DNA of 64,000 bases from Ancylomarina sp. DW003 (GTDB lineage Bacteria; Bacteroidota; Bacteroidia; Bacteroidales; Marinifilaceae), in assembly GCF_029029505.1 (NCBI RefSeq), contig NZ_JAKJSD010000001.1, positions 1 to 64,000 of the forward strand, written 5' to 3'. How positions within the stretch are numbered: position 1 is the first letter of the stretch; each line of letters opens with the position of its first letter. Shown here one piece after another: positions 1-8,686 of the stretch. The position numbers were made by a program, and so were the translations under genes. Below the pieces are notes generated by a model that searched no databases, was not told where the DNA came from, and was given only the letters and a program-made list of their open reading frames with translations.

Positions 1-122
1 CATTTTAAAATCCAAATGAAATTTGAAGTTTTTTTAAAAGTTTTTTTTCTCAAAGAAAATCAACTCTACTTCCTGTTACCATCACCAAAATTTTTAAGAA
101 CTTCTCGCTACAAAAGCGGCTG

Positions 123-130
123 CAAATATA
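123..130 (-). promoter_or_regulatory. Candidate -7 promoter box (TATATTTG)
   Basis: On the minus strand the bases read TATATTTG, an exact match to the Bacteroidota -7 consensus TAnnTTTG. It would serve a gene to the left of position 1. A clear -33 box was not confirmed. Confidence 0.35.
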
Positions 131-257
131 AGAAACTTAATTCTAAACTTGCAAATCTTTTTTCGTTTATTTTTTTAATTGTTTTTATCGGGACACCCCA
201 ATGTTTTCAATACTTACAAACGATTCAAAGATCTTAGCCTCTCTCTTAAAGCGAGTG

Positions 258-265
258 CAAATATA
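258..265 (-). promoter_or_regulatory. Candidate -7 promoter box (TATATTTG), second copy
   Basis: This is the same TATATTTG box as at 123-130, again in a GTGCAAATATA-like context on the minus strand. The two may be tandem promoters for a leftward gene outside the window. Confidence 0.35.
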
Positions 266-607
266 GAACTTTTAATCCCACATTTCCTAATGCGAAATGA
301 AAGTTTTTTGAAAGTGAAACGTAACTACCTAATAATCTGATGCTAAATTTTCAACTATATTTCTTTAAGACTAAAAGATAAACCAACAACCGACAAATTT
401 CTCTATAAAATTACTTTTCGAATCAAATCAACCCTCACAATAACACTAGCAACCTTAAACTTCATTCTCATTATTTAAATAAAATTACAGAGCTTATATA
501 TAATTACACTTAGATAGATTTAAGATGATCTATTAAAAAAAAACTAAAATAAAAATGTAACTATCTTTAAAATCTCCTACTAAATAAGTGTAATCAAATT
601 TGAAACA

Positions 608-1129
608 TTGAAAAAAGAAGATCAATTTAATCAGATACTATTGGAGAATAGTGAACGGATACAACGAATATGCCGCTACTATAATTCGAATACCGAGGAT
701 CAGAAAGATATGTACCAGGAGGTATTGGTGAACATCTGGAAGAGTTTAGATAATTTTCGGGGCGACTCGGCTATCAGTACCTGGGTATATCGTGTGGCGG
801 TAAACACCTCTCTAAGCTTTACAGGTAAAACTTACAAGCAAATGAAACTTATCGTAAGCACCGATACACAAAACCTCTCCTCTATTCTCGATGACCAAGA
901 ATTGGAAGATAAACAAAAAGAGGAAGGTCAGTTCAACTTATTGCAAAATGAACTGAATATGCTTTCGGTTATCGACAAAGCTTTAATATCACTTATGCTT
1001 GAAGGTCTCAGCATGAAAGAAATTGCCGATGTAATTGGCATTAACGAACCGAATGTAAAGGTGAAAATCCACCGAATTAAAGCACAACTCAAAACCAAAC
1101 TGTCAGGAGGGCTTACAGATGAATTTTAA
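608..1129 (+). CDS. ECF-type RNA polymerase sigma factor
   Basis: A 173-residue sigma-70 family protein of extracytoplasmic-function size. Region 2 spans about residues 10-75, with the motif DMYQEVLVNIWKSLDNF followed by STWVYRVAVNT. Region 4 (about 115-165) has a helix-turn-helix, ISLMLEGLSMKEIADVIG, followed by NVKVKIHRIK. It would direct polymerase to a small regulon. The start is the TTG at 608; no ATG occurs before region 2, so a rarer start is required. The gene overlaps the next one by 11 bases, which implies translational coupling, and a terminator follows that gene, so the two form an operon. The regulon cannot be told from sequence. Confidence 0.88.
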   Translation: MKKEDQFNQILLENSERIQRICRYYNSNTEDQKDMYQEVLVNIWKSLDNFRGDSAISTWVYRVAVNTSLSFTGKTYKQMKLIVSTDTQNLSSILDDQELEDKQKEEGQFNLLQNELNMLSVIDKALISLMLEGLSMKEIADVIGINEPNVKVKIHRIKAQLKTKLSGGLTDEF

Positions 1130-1658
1130 AAGAAAAAACAACCACATCAATCTCGACCAGTTAGTAAGTAAACTTCAAAAAGAAGATAATCAATACGCCA
1201 AATTATGCAAAGGTATCCAAATCATATACTGGATTTTCATTCCATTCTACACCATTATGGCCATAAGGCATTATTTAGATTCTGGAGAAATGAGTGACCT
1301 GATAGGAGGCTTATTATATGTAGGAGGCTTTCTAATTATAGCTATCTTTTTTGGAAATTATCACAAAGCATACAAGTATGTCGATTACTCATTACCGACC
1401 CTCAAAATGCTTAAGAATGCCGCATACCGATACAAGCCCTTTCAATTAAAAAGCATTTGGGTCTTAATTGCCATTTTACTTATAGATACTGGACTAATTA
1501 TTCAGTCTAAGATAGATGATTCATTTGGGGATGAACAAATCTTTTTCTTTGGGGCAATATTTACAGGCCTTGCAATTGGTTTAATTATCTGGTACTTTAA
1601 ATACAAACCTCTTCGTGATAATGCTCTGAGACTTATAGATGAAATTGAAGGTGAATAA
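1119..1658 (+). CDS. Four-TM membrane protein coupled to ECF sigma factor
   Basis: A 179-residue protein with a short charged N-terminus (about 40 residues) and four hydrophobic segments near residues 32-50, 61-80, 113-129 and 140-160, ending in a charged tail. It starts inside the last codons of the sigma gene, the usual place for a factor that controls the sigma protein. I do not recognise a known anti-sigma domain such as a zinc-binding or FecR fold, so anti-sigma activity is inferred from position only. It could also be a membrane protein with no sigma-related role that is simply co-expressed. A terminator hairpin follows at 1683. Confidence 0.6.
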   Translation: MNFKRKNNHINLDQLVSKLQKEDNQYAKLCKGIQIIYWIFIPFYTIMAIRHYLDSGEMSDLIGGLLYVGGFLIIAIFFGNYHKAYKYVDYSLPTLKMLKNAAYRYKPFQLKSIWVLIAILLIDTGLIIQSKIDDSFGDEQIFFFGAIFTGLAIGLIIWYFKYKPLRDNALRLIDEIEGE

Positions 1659-1682
1659 GTGATAAAACTAAAATATAAAACA

Positions 1683-1716
1683 AATGCCCAAACCGTGATC
1701 GTTTGGGCATTTTATC
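1683..1716 (+). terminator. Intrinsic terminator of the ECF sigma operon
   Basis: Eleven-base perfect stem AATGCCCAAAC / GTTTGGGCATT with a seven-base loop, followed by TTAT. The stem is symmetrical and could also serve the convergent NigD-like gene on the minus strand. Confidence 0.85.
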
Positions 1717-1740
1717 TTCTCAATTGCTGATAAGATTCAT

Positions 1741-2502
1741 TTATTCAAAACCTTTTGTTTTTATTTCGTCATCCTTTATTCTTAGATCGGTTTCTAAATC
1801 ATTTTCTGCATTTTTCTCAAAGGAATAAGTTATTATTTTATTGTAATTGAATTCACCATCTTCACCCATTGTACGAATTAAGAAATCAACAGACTCTTTC
1901 CCCTCTTCTTTAAAACTTGAAACATCGAATGAAGCAAGCCCCCATATTCTATGTTTATACTGGTCATTATTGTCATTATGTTTCAACTCTAAAATAATCT
2001 CTCCATTTGTAGTGGTTGCATTTTCACCATCATAAACCAAATTAATATAGTGTGTTTTAGAACCACCTTTATATGTGAATTCTACATTAACATAATCGTT
2101 ATGACTCCAAGTATCTGAAATATGAACCATATCATCCCCTATTGAATCCTTAACTTCCTTTGGTGTTTCAGAATCAAACTTAAAAACAGGTTTTGTCAAA
2201 ATTTCATTAATATCAAACATTTCAATATAATAATCGTAGAATTCATTATCGTCAGCATCAGAAAGTATTCTAAAATCGACTAAAACCCTCATATCATCTT
2301 CTAAAAACTCTGTATCAACATAAGTGGATTTTGGTTTAAGAACATTCCCTTTGTCGGTTGTTATATAAAGAGAATCAGATTTTTTTGTTACCGTACCTAC
2401 AGACATATAGTAATTGACCCATAAGATATCATTGTCATCATCGTCACAAGATGTATAAATCAAGGAACTGATTGCAAGAAAAATTAATAATATTTTTTTC
2501 AT
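1741..2502 (-). CDS. NigD-like surface lipoprotein
   Basis: A 253-residue secreted lipoprotein. Residues 1-19 form a lipoprotein signal ending in the lipobox YTSC, and the mature protein begins CDDDDND. An acidic run just after the cysteine is the Bacteroidota lipoprotein export signal for surface display. The remainder is beta-rich and resembles the NigD family: an N-terminal strand module around VTKKSDSLYITTDKGNVL and a C-terminal beta-sandwich with GGSKTHYINLVYDG. The family is common in Bacteroidota and its biochemical role is not well defined. It stands alone and converges on the sigma operon. Confidence 0.7.
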   Translation of the reverse strand: MKKILLIFLAISSLIYTSCDDDDNDILWVNYYMSVGTVTKKSDSLYITTDKGNVLKPKSTYVDTEFLEDDMRVLVDFRILSDADDNEFYDYYIEMFDINEILTKPVFKFDSETPKEVKDSIGDDMVHISDTWSHNDYVNVEFTYKGGSKTHYINLVYDGENATTTNGEIILELKHNDNNDQYKHRIWGLASFDVSSFKEEGKESVDFLIRTMGEDGEFNYNKIITYSFEKNAENDLETDLRIKDDEIKTKGFE

Positions 2503-2587
2503 CTTAATTATTTTTAAAATTTAATTTTCTACTTAATTATTATTGAACTAATACTTATAAAATGGTTGTTTGTATTTTATTGATATT

Positions 2588-3163
2588 CTATTTTTTAGTA
2601 TTACCTAATGTCATCCCTATATTGTAAAATAATTCGTCACCATCTTCCGTTATTTGTTTCTCGTAATAAGAGCCATTATTTAAATAATAGACCTTTTCAT
2701 CGACTACAACTTTTTTGTATTCACTTGGCAATTGTTTTTTCACGTAATTTTCTGGAGCTTTAACAACCTCATATCCATCATCAATTTCTATATAATATAT
2801 CCCTCCATAATAATAGTACGGACTAGTACCGATATACATTGAACGATAACCTAAAGGCAGAATTCTTAAACGAAAACCATAAGGTGGACGTACAACAATA
2901 TATCCTCCTGCAGTATATCGGTAATATGTACCATGATGATAATGGTAACCAACACCATGATGATTTATCAGAACTGTACTGCTCGGCACAACACGAACAA
3001 CTGGTCTTCTGTACACAACAGCTCGATGAGGAGAAATAAAAGCTGCTCTATGTCTCCCTACAACGACTCTCTGTGCCTGAGACTGACACCCTAAACATAA
3101 TAGAACACCAATTACAATTAAACTATAGGATTTCGATTTTATTAACTTGCTGAAATTTTTCAT
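2588..3163 (-). CDS. DUF6515-like secreted protein
   Basis: A periplasmic or outer-membrane protein of 191 residues. The start was set at 3163 (MKNFSKLIKSK) rather than the upstream in-frame ATG at 3199, because a probable -7 box lies at 3201-3208 and would place the upstream ATG at the transcription start. Residues 1-30 form a signal peptide with CLGCQSQAQ at its end. The mature part is rich in Tyr, Gly and His (YHYHHGTYYRY, then GGYIVVRPPYGFRLRILP, then YYYYGGIYYIE), the pattern of the DUF6515 family. Its function is unknown; the Tyr/Gly composition suggests a cell-envelope location. Confidence 0.65.
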   Translation of the reverse strand: MKNFSKLIKSKSYSLIVIGVLLCLGCQSQAQRVVVGRHRAAFISPHRAVVYRRPVVRVVPSSTVLINHHGVGYHYHHGTYYRYTAGGYIVVRPPYGFRLRILPLGYRSMYIGTSPYYYYGGIYYIEIDDGYEVVKAPENYVKKQLPSEYKKVVVDEKVYYLNNGSYYEKQITEDGDELFYNIGMTLGNTKK

Positions 3164-3200
3164 TTTAATTTGATTTAATTCCTTATTTTTAATCTGCAAG

Positions 3201-3208
3201 CAAAGATG
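3201..3208 (-). promoter_or_regulatory. Probable -7 box for the DUF6515-like gene
   Basis: Reads CATCTTTG on the minus strand, one mismatch from TAnnTTTG, and sits 38 bases before the chosen start codon. Confidence 0.4.
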
Positions 3209-3448
3209 TAGTAGAAATAGAAATTACTGAATTTAATTCAACAAACGACATGTAAACTATTACCATCAACCATCTTAAGACTGCTTAAGTAAGATAATGG
3301 ATAATGTAATTGTTCGTGATAGAATAAAAAATTCGAAATAAAACTTGAATAAAAACAGTTGGTTAATACCAAAATGTCGTTTATTGAAATTCTGATAAGA
3401 TCAAGTTAACGATCCTTTTTCTTTGAGAAAAAAAAAAAAAGAAATACT

Positions 3449-4441
3449 ATGAATACAAAAAAAAGAAACCTCCATATTTCTATTTGGCTAGGATTACTCT
3501 CTTTAAGGATACTATCTTTATTAGAAAATCATTCCTTCTTAGATTCTCTACTAACAGCTCTTCCTCTATATTTAACTTATGTTATTGTATTTTACAGTGC
3601 ATCCGAAATTCACAAAAGGATATACAAACACCAGAAATACATTAAGTATGCTATTTTCATGCTAGCTACAATATCATTAGGAACTGCACTCATAAAGCTT
3701 ATTTCGTATTCTACACAAGTTTTTACAGAGAACGACTCCCATATAATACTTGACTATTTTGGTTTTTTCCGTGTTTTGTTTTTTGCATTCTTTGGAGTCA
3801 TTTATCAGGAATTAATTGGAAAGAAAAGAACAGAAGACAAAAACAAAAGTTTAATGTTGGAAAAAAGAGAAACTGAATTACTCTTTCTGAAGAGCCAGAT
3901 GAACCCTCATTTCTTTTTCAACACCCTTAATAATATATACGGACTAGCATATCAGAAAGAAGACAGTGCACCAACCGCAATTTTGAAACTTTCTGAAGCT
4001 ATGCGCTATATTATATACGAGACCCAATCAGACAGAGTTACCCTTAACAAAGAACTTCAATTCATCAATAACTACATTAAACTGGAAAGATTAAGATTAC
4101 TCAATAAGGATAATTTAAACTTTCAGAATGAGATCGGGTTACATGCTGGTAAAATTGCACCTCTTATTCTATTACCTTTTATTGAAAATTGTTTTAAACA
4201 CAGCAATATAGATGAATCTGAACAGAGTGAAATCAACATCAGTATTTGGATTGAAAACCATTACTTACACCTCTCCTGTGGAAATACAATATCGAAAAAA
4301 GCTAATTACAAAGAAGGTGGAATAGGCACAAAAAACGTAACGAAGAGACTAAAACTACTTTATGGCGATAATTTCAGCTTAGAAAAAGAAGAAGATGAAA
4401 ACAACTATTTTACCTTATTACGTGTACCGATTGAAGAATAA
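3449..4441 (+). CDS. LytS/YehU-type sensor histidine kinase
   Basis: A 330-residue membrane kinase. Four hydrophobic segments fill residues 9-125 and form the sensor. A short coiled linker leads to the His_kinase domain with its H-box QMNPHFFFNTLNNIY, where the phospho-accepting histidine is residue 154. An ATP-binding domain follows with the N-box PFIENCFKHS and the glycine box GGIGTKNV. There is no separate periplasmic sensory domain, so the signal is probably sensed within the membrane. It lies six bases upstream of a LytTR response regulator and forms a two-component operon with it. Confidence 0.9.
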   Translation: MNTKKRNLHISIWLGLLSLRILSLLENHSFLDSLLTALPLYLTYVIVFYSASEIHKRIYKHQKYIKYAIFMLATISLGTALIKLISYSTQVFTENDSHIILDYFGFFRVLFFAFFGVIYQELIGKKRTEDKNKSLMLEKRETELLFLKSQMNPHFFFNTLNNIYGLAYQKEDSAPTAILKLSEAMRYIIYETQSDRVTLNKELQFINNYIKLERLRLLNKDNLNFQNEIGLHAGKIAPLILLPFIENCFKHSNIDESEQSEINISIWIENHYLHLSCGNTISKKANYKEGGIGTKNVTKRLKLLYGDNFSLEKEEDENNYFTLLRVPIEE

Positions 4442-4447
4442 AGAGCT

Positions 4448-5146
4448 ATGAAAAAATTTAAATGCCTTATTGTAGACGATGAACCGATTGCCATAGAATA
4501 TCTAAAAGACTATGTGAATCAGATGCCCAATTTAGAATTAACTGCAACTGCCAACAGGGCCTCTAAAGCTCATATAATCCTCGAATCTGAAAAAATAGAT
4601 CTTATTTTTTTAGACATTCAGATGCCAGGTTTAACCGGACTCGATTTTATAAGAACATTAAGTCACAAACCAGCTATAATTTTAACAACGGCTTATTCAG
4701 AATATGCCATAGAAGGCTTTAATTTAGAAGTCGATGACTATCTACTAAAGCCATTTAGTTTTGAACGTTTTACTCAAGCAGTTAAAAAAGTAAGTGCCAC
4801 AAGTGATAAAACAGAAGACAAACAATCAAGCTTAAGTCATGATTTCATATTTCTAAAATCAGGTTACAAATCTGTAAAGGTTAACATTTCGGATATAACT
4901 CATATTGAAGGAATGAAAGAATATATTACTTTTTATACCGCAGAAGGTAAAAAATTCATTAAAAATGATCGAATAAAACATATCGAGAAACAGTTCAAAT
5001 CTCACCATTTCATAAGGGTTCACAAATCATTCCTCGTATCAATCAATCACATTAGTTCTTTTTTTGGAAATACAATAGAACTAGGCGAATTTCAAATACC
5101 AGTAGGGCGCGTATACAAAGAAGATCTTAAGAATCTACTAAAGTAA
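4448..5146 (+). CDS. LytTR-family response regulator
   Basis: A 232-residue transcription regulator. The receiver domain (about 1-120) has the acidic pair DDEP, the phospho-acceptor Asp56 in FLDIQMPG, the conserved TTAYSEYA, and lysine in LLKPFSFERF. A LytTR DNA-binding domain (about 138-230) follows, with KSGYKSVKVNISDITHIE and FIRVHKSFLVSINHI. It is phosphorylated by the kinase just upstream and binds direct repeats near target promoters. Both genes end at a strong terminator. Confidence 0.92.
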   Translation: MKKFKCLIVDDEPIAIEYLKDYVNQMPNLELTATANRASKAHIILESEKIDLIFLDIQMPGLTGLDFIRTLSHKPAIILTTAYSEYAIEGFNLEVDDYLLKPFSFERFTQAVKKVSATSDKTEDKQSSLSHDFIFLKSGYKSVKVNISDITHIEGMKEYITFYTAEGKKFIKNDRIKHIEKQFKSHHFIRVHKSFLVSINHISSFFGNTIELGEFQIPVGRVYKEDLKNLLK

Positions 5147-5224
5147 AAACATTTACATTTTCGAATTAAATATGACAGAAATTAAAAAAACTATACCAAA
5201 CTGAAAAAGACCTCCTAAGGAGTA

Positions 5225-5270
5225 AAATAACAAAAGCTGAAACTTTCATTTCAGCTTTTGTTATTTATTA
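5225..5270 (+). terminator. Strong terminator of the LytS/LytR operon
   Basis: Eighteen-base perfect inverted repeat (5225-5242 and 5249-5266) around a six-base loop, with stem core AACAAAAGCTGAAA. The stem ends in A- and T-rich arms, so it can act on either strand. Confidence 0.85.
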
Positions 5271-5530
5271 GCGAAGCTTCAAGGGATCGACACCAACACC
5301 TATAAAGATGATTTACATACGCTATAAATTATCATGATATCCAAGATCACCCAACATTCCTATTCACACAAAAACACTTACACCTTCACATTTCAATTGT
5401 AATTAAATCTACACCTAAACAACATAAGGGTGAACATTAAATATGCCACCCAAATTAATTACATGTGTCAGTGTTATTCTTTTCAAGAACTATAATACAT
5501 AGGGAATACACTATAGCTTCATCCACAACA
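5271..5530. other. Spacer without recognised feature
   Basis: AT-rich DNA between the two-component operon and a minus-strand small gene. I see no gene, RNA or clear repeat in it. Confidence 0.4.
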
Positions 5531-5860
5531 TTAATTTTTATTCCAATTAAATGTTGGATATTGCTTCTTTAACTCTCGTGGGGTTGCCGAGTTGTTAATC
5601 AAATTATTCAAATAGTCATTCGATGAATTGATGATATTCATGATATTCCGGTCCTTTATAAAAAATTCTTCTTCCTGAAGCACATCCAGCACATCATCAA
5701 ATCTCAACCTTTTTATCTCAGTCCAATAATAGAATCTGGCGATCAAGCATTTATTTCTGCGCTCAATCAATCTGGAACGTCTTGTTTCATTATTGTTCAC
5801 TCCACTAATTCTTACTGACTCATTGTTTTGTTTTGAATTTAAATTAATTGATTCTTTCAT
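5531..5860 (-). CDS. Small conserved-looking hypothetical protein
   Basis: A 109-residue basic protein. The N-terminal 25 residues are Asn-rich and probably disordered. The central part, RRNKCLIARFYYWTEIK followed by LRFDDVLDVLQEEEFFI, has alternating basic and acidic helices like a small DNA-binding or adaptor protein. I recall similar short proteins near mobile and prophage genes in Bacteroidota, but I cannot name the family. It points away from the S24 repressor with about 730 bases between them, a spacing that might hold regulatory sites for both. The function is unknown. Confidence 0.5.
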   Translation of the reverse strand: MKESINLNSKQNNESVRISGVNNNETRRSRLIERRNKCLIARFYYWTEIKRLRFDDVLDVLQEEEFFIKDRNIMNIINSSNDYLNNLINNSATPRELKKQYPTFNWNKN

Positions 5861-6563
5861 TTTGATCTTATATTTTTCGGGTTACAGTGATGCTTCTATT
5901 TTGTTTTATTAATCTCTACACTTCATATTTTTATTTGATTTAATTCCAATTTAGTGTCATATTTTTTTTGATCAAGGCCCATTATTTCATCAAACCCTAC
6001 AAATAACATGACAATATGGTATTCATATCCAATACAATTTGATTATTTCACTCAAGTCACACAGCATCATTATATTTGACTAATGCAAATTACATGACAA
6101 ATATGTAGAAGAGGATTGTTCAATGCAAATTGCTTTATATAGAATGTTTATTTTGGTCAATGCTTCGGTTCAATTATGTTGTTCTTTGCATCAATACCTA
6201 AAGCTTATTTATTAAAAATGAGTCAGTTCGTAAATATTTTTTAGTAAAACAGGTTTGTTTTATTTGTAATATTTATGATTTATGAACTTGATTCTAGTGA
6301 AAATCATAAAAAGAGGATTTTCTTAATTAAAACTGTCTTGAAATACACATTAGAAATTTGAGAATTTCGGCAAACAAGCTTTATTCTGATTTGTAAGCTG
6401 ATGAACAAGCGAAAAACCAGATTTCTTCTGACTCGCTTTTAACAGCCTAGCAACCATCCTTAAAATGAGTAAAACTGCATTTAAGCTTATTCCATTTATT
6501 TCTCTAATAGTGACAACTTGCATTTTTTTTATACATTTGTTAAACTTTGACAGTATAAATATA
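5861..6563. other. Long divergent spacer
   Basis: About 700 bases of AT-rich DNA between the minus-strand small gene and the plus-strand repressor. A 94-codon minus-strand frame runs through its right part but overlaps the repressor start and lacks any recognisable domain, so it is not called. The only clear signal is the palindrome at its right edge. Confidence 0.4.
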
Positions 6564-6579
6564 TTCAGAATAATCTGAA
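6564..6579. promoter_or_regulatory. Candidate operator for the S24 repressor
   Basis: Inverted repeat TTCAGA-ATAA-TCTGAA, 14 bases before the repressor start codon. A related perfect 14-base palindrome, TCAGAATATTCTGA, lies at 6765-6778 inside the gene. Position and symmetry fit an autoregulatory operator bound by the repressor dimer; binding is inferred. Confidence 0.4.
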
Positions 6580-6593
6580 CAAAATAAGTTTCA

Positions 6594-7271
6594 ATGAAAG
6601 AAAACACAACTATTTCTGAGCGAATTTTATGCATACTTGATTATCTGAATATTACACGAAATGTTTTTGCGAAAAAACTTGGATACACTCGTTCACAAGC
6701 TATTTACGATATAATAAATGGGAAATCAAAACCCAGCTTCGATTTTTTCGACAAACTTTTCAATTCAGAATATTCTGACACCATCAATTCCATATGGCTT
6801 ATTACTGGTAGAGGTAACATGTTAAATAAAGAAGAGGCTATTGTTATAGAAAGTAATACCGAAAATGGGATTATCCCACATGGTGCTATACCCTATTGGA
6901 ATCTTCCTGTATCAGCAGGTCATAGTATTCAAGAAGTTATTGGTAACAATAAACCCAATGGTTATATCAAAAATCTGCCAGGCATAGATGTGGCTGAAAA
7001 CATTCTACCGGTATTTGGTATGTCAATGGAACCCGAAATATCTAACGGAGCTATTATAGGTGTTAGAAAAATGAACAACTGGGAAAGCTTGAATACCGAA
7101 AGGGTGTATATGATTATCACCCACGAAGACAGAATGATTAAAAGAATTGAGCCAGATAGAGAGAACGAAGAGATTTTGTGGTGTGTGAGCCCAAACTATC
7201 CTAAATTTAAAGTTTTCAAATCTGATATTATAGAGATTCAAAGGGTGTGTTTTGTATACAACCCCAAATAA
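6594..7271 (+). CDS. LexA/CI-like phage repressor (HTH + S24 peptidase)
   Basis: A 225-residue transcription repressor. The N-terminal domain (about 8-70) is a helix-turn-helix with FAKKLGYTRSQAIYDIINGKSKPSF. The C-terminal domain (about 95-222) is an S24 autoprotease: probable cleavage bond Ala108-Gly109 in LPVSAGHS, nucleophile Ser144 in GMSMEPEI, and general base Lys183 in RMIKRIEP. All three catalytic elements are present, so self-cleavage on RecA/ssDNA activation is expected. Such repressors usually guard prophages or DNA-damage-responsive loci. No intact prophage is next to it; the nearest phage-like genes are in the Tc locus to the right. Confidence 0.88.
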   Translation: MKENTTISERILCILDYLNITRNVFAKKLGYTRSQAIYDIINGKSKPSFDFFDKLFNSEYSDTINSIWLITGRGNMLNKEEAIVIESNTENGIIPHGAIPYWNLPVSAGHSIQEVIGNNKPNGYIKNLPGIDVAENILPVFGMSMEPEISNGAIIGVRKMNNWESLNTERVYMIITHEDRMIKRIEPDRENEEILWCVSPNYPKFKVFKSDIIEIQRVCFVYNPK

Positions 7272-7813
7272 GTAAGGCTACAATTCCTAACTCACCGAAA
7301 AGATCTGCCTGCAAAAGAATCAAGCAGCCCTTATACTTCGGGGATAAAAGACAAAAACTTAGGTGAGTTTCTTTCCGCTCAAGTTCCCCACCCCTAAATC
7401 CCCTAAAGGGATTAAAAAAACTACCAATAAGCCCCTTCAGGGGTTTTGGGGTGAACAAAAAGAAATCAAGCCATCCTATAATCTTTAAAATCATGGTTCA
7501 GACAAACAGACAAAAAAAACCTACCTGCCAATTTAAACCAAGTATTTTTTTTCTAATTTATTTCCTCCGAAAATTAGATACGAGCGAGACCCTCAATCAC
7601 TGCCGAAAGAGTTCTCTCGCGAGGTAGCGGGAAGGACGCGTTTTCGATAGTTTTATAGAACTAAAGAAATAGAATCTTTATTATTAATGACGAAATTATT
7701 TTTTTTTGTATTGTACATATAAAACAGAAAGAATAAATGTATATTTTAGGAATAATATTAAATGAAACAAATAAGCGATCTAAGTTTATAATACTAACCC
7801 TTAAATCAAACAA
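7272..7813. other. Repeat-rich spacer
   Basis: Holds a copy of the R1 repeat (7385-7514) and a GC-richer tract near 7580-7645 that resembles other short dispersed repeats of this genome. No gene was recognised. Confidence 0.5.
7385..7514. repeat. R1 dispersed repeat, copy 1
   Basis: Begins with CCCCTAAATCCCCTAAAGGG, continues with a CCCCTTCAGGGG palindrome and ends in AAAATCATGGTTCAGACAA. Further copies lie near 8423, 11181, 13253 and (partial) 15311, all beside toxin cassettes or accessory genes. Confidence 0.8.
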
Positions 7814-8371
7814 ATGAGATTTTTTAGCAAACCCACAATCTTAAAAATGATTATTCTTATGACCATTACGTTTACATGTTATTTGGCAAATGCTCAAGAA
7901 TGCAAGTATAAAGTGAATAAAAAAGACAAATTTACTGGCGAAGTGGTTAAAGAGATGGAACCAGTATTGCTTTTAAAAACCCATAAAGGAGGTAAAACGG
8001 TTAAAATTATGAATTTGTCCATGATTTTGAAAACTAATGGAGGTGATAACATATTTACCCTAAAGTTTTCGAATAAAGGTAAAGGCCTACCAGCTTTCGG
8101 TCCATCTTTGGGGAATAAATTGGTATTGTTATTAGAAAATGGACAGAAAATTAACCTACCATTACGAGGGATGGCATCTGACTATATTAAAATGGATGTG
8201 TTTACTCATTTTACGATTGGAAATGAGAATTTAAAAGATCTTTGTAAATCAAAAATTACTGATGTTAGAGTTATCTCATTTGTGAACCCTTTCGATTTTC
8301 ATGTAAGTGAAGAGGTAAATACGGTGTCTTATTTTAAATACCTAACATCTCCAGCTAGCGCGAACTTGTAG
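7814..8371 (+). CDS. Small secreted protein of unknown function
   Basis: A 185-residue protein with a type I signal peptide (about 1-27, ending CYLANAQ). The mature region is beta-rich with an even spread of Lys and Gly and no motif I recognise. The last eight or so residues (TSPASANL) are encoded by a dispersed repeat that starts near 8353, so the original C-terminus may have been replaced or extended by repeat insertion. The gene sits between two direct copies of the R1 repeat, which could promote its gain or loss by recombination. Confidence 0.6.
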   Translation: MRFFSKPTILKMIILMTITFTCYLANAQECKYKVNKKDKFTGEVVKEMEPVLLLKTHKGGKTVKIMNLSMILKTNGGDNIFTLKFSNKGKGLPAFGPSLGNKLVLLLENGQKINLPLRGMASDYIKMDVFTHFTIGNENLKDLCKSKITDVRVISFVNPFDFHVSEEVNTVSYFKYLTSPASANL

Positions 8372-8390
8372 CTCGTGTTCTGCAAAGCAG
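8353..8390. repeat. R2 dispersed repeat (inverted copy)
   Basis: AGCGCGAACTTGTAGCTCGT and the next bases are the reverse complement of sequence found just 3' of immunity genes at 11355-11390 and 13405-13447, with a weaker match at 15421-15458. It overlaps the end of the secreted-protein gene. Confidence 0.65.
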
Positions 8391-8422
8391 GTTTATAATC
8401 ATAATATCTTAATAGATACAGT

Positions 8423-8546
8423 TCCCTACCCCTAAATCCCCTAAAGGGGATTAAAAAAACTACCAATAAGCCCCTTCAAGGGTTTGGGGGTAAACAAAAA
8501 GAAATCAAGCCATCTTTTAATCCTTAAAATCATGGTTCAGACAAAC
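8423..8546. repeat. R1 dispersed repeat, copy 2
   Basis: Same order of blocks as copy 1 and in the same orientation: CCCCTAAATCCCCTAAAGGGG, then CCCCTTCAAGGG, ending ATCATGGTTCAGACAAAC. It forms a direct-repeat pair around the gene at 7814-8371. Confidence 0.8.
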
Positions 8547-8560
8547 ACCCCACAACAAAA

Positions 8561-8589
8561 ACCCACTCACATTTTTAATGCAAGTGGGT
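8561..8589 (-). terminator. Terminator of cassette 5
   Basis: Stem ACCCACT / AGTGGGT; on the minus strand it is followed by TTTTTGTTGT. It is a variant of the hairpin that closes every toxin cassette in this array. Confidence 0.75.
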
Positions 8590-8686
8590 TGGTTTTAAAT
8601 TATTTTCTTAAAAAATAGATTCGAGCGGAACGCTCGCACCATCAAAACAAGCTCGGACTATCTGGGAAATCTTACAATTGTGTGAA

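Larger units (their letters stand above)
1..607. other. AT-rich leader region without a convincing gene
   Basis: No credible coding sequence is visible; the one short frame near the left edge is low-complexity and phenylalanine/lysine rich. Two copies of CAAATATA (123-130 and 258-265) read TATATTTG on the minus strand, which fits the Bacteroidota -7 box TAnnTTTG, so they may drive a gene that lies to the left of the window. The last 130 bases are the leader of the ECF sigma gene. Confidence 0.5.

Noticed and set aside
16-237. A 73-codon frame at the left edge
   Set aside because: Low-complexity Phe/Lys/Leu composition, no ribosome site, and it runs over likely promoter boxes of the other strand.
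6350-6634. A 94-codon minus-strand frame
   Set aside because: Its start lies inside the repressor gene and over the palindrome, with no recognisable domain; an internal start would give only 57 residues without support.
7228-7494. An 88-codon minus-strand frame
   Set aside because: Made largely of the R1 repeat and the tail of the repressor gene; repeat-derived frame.
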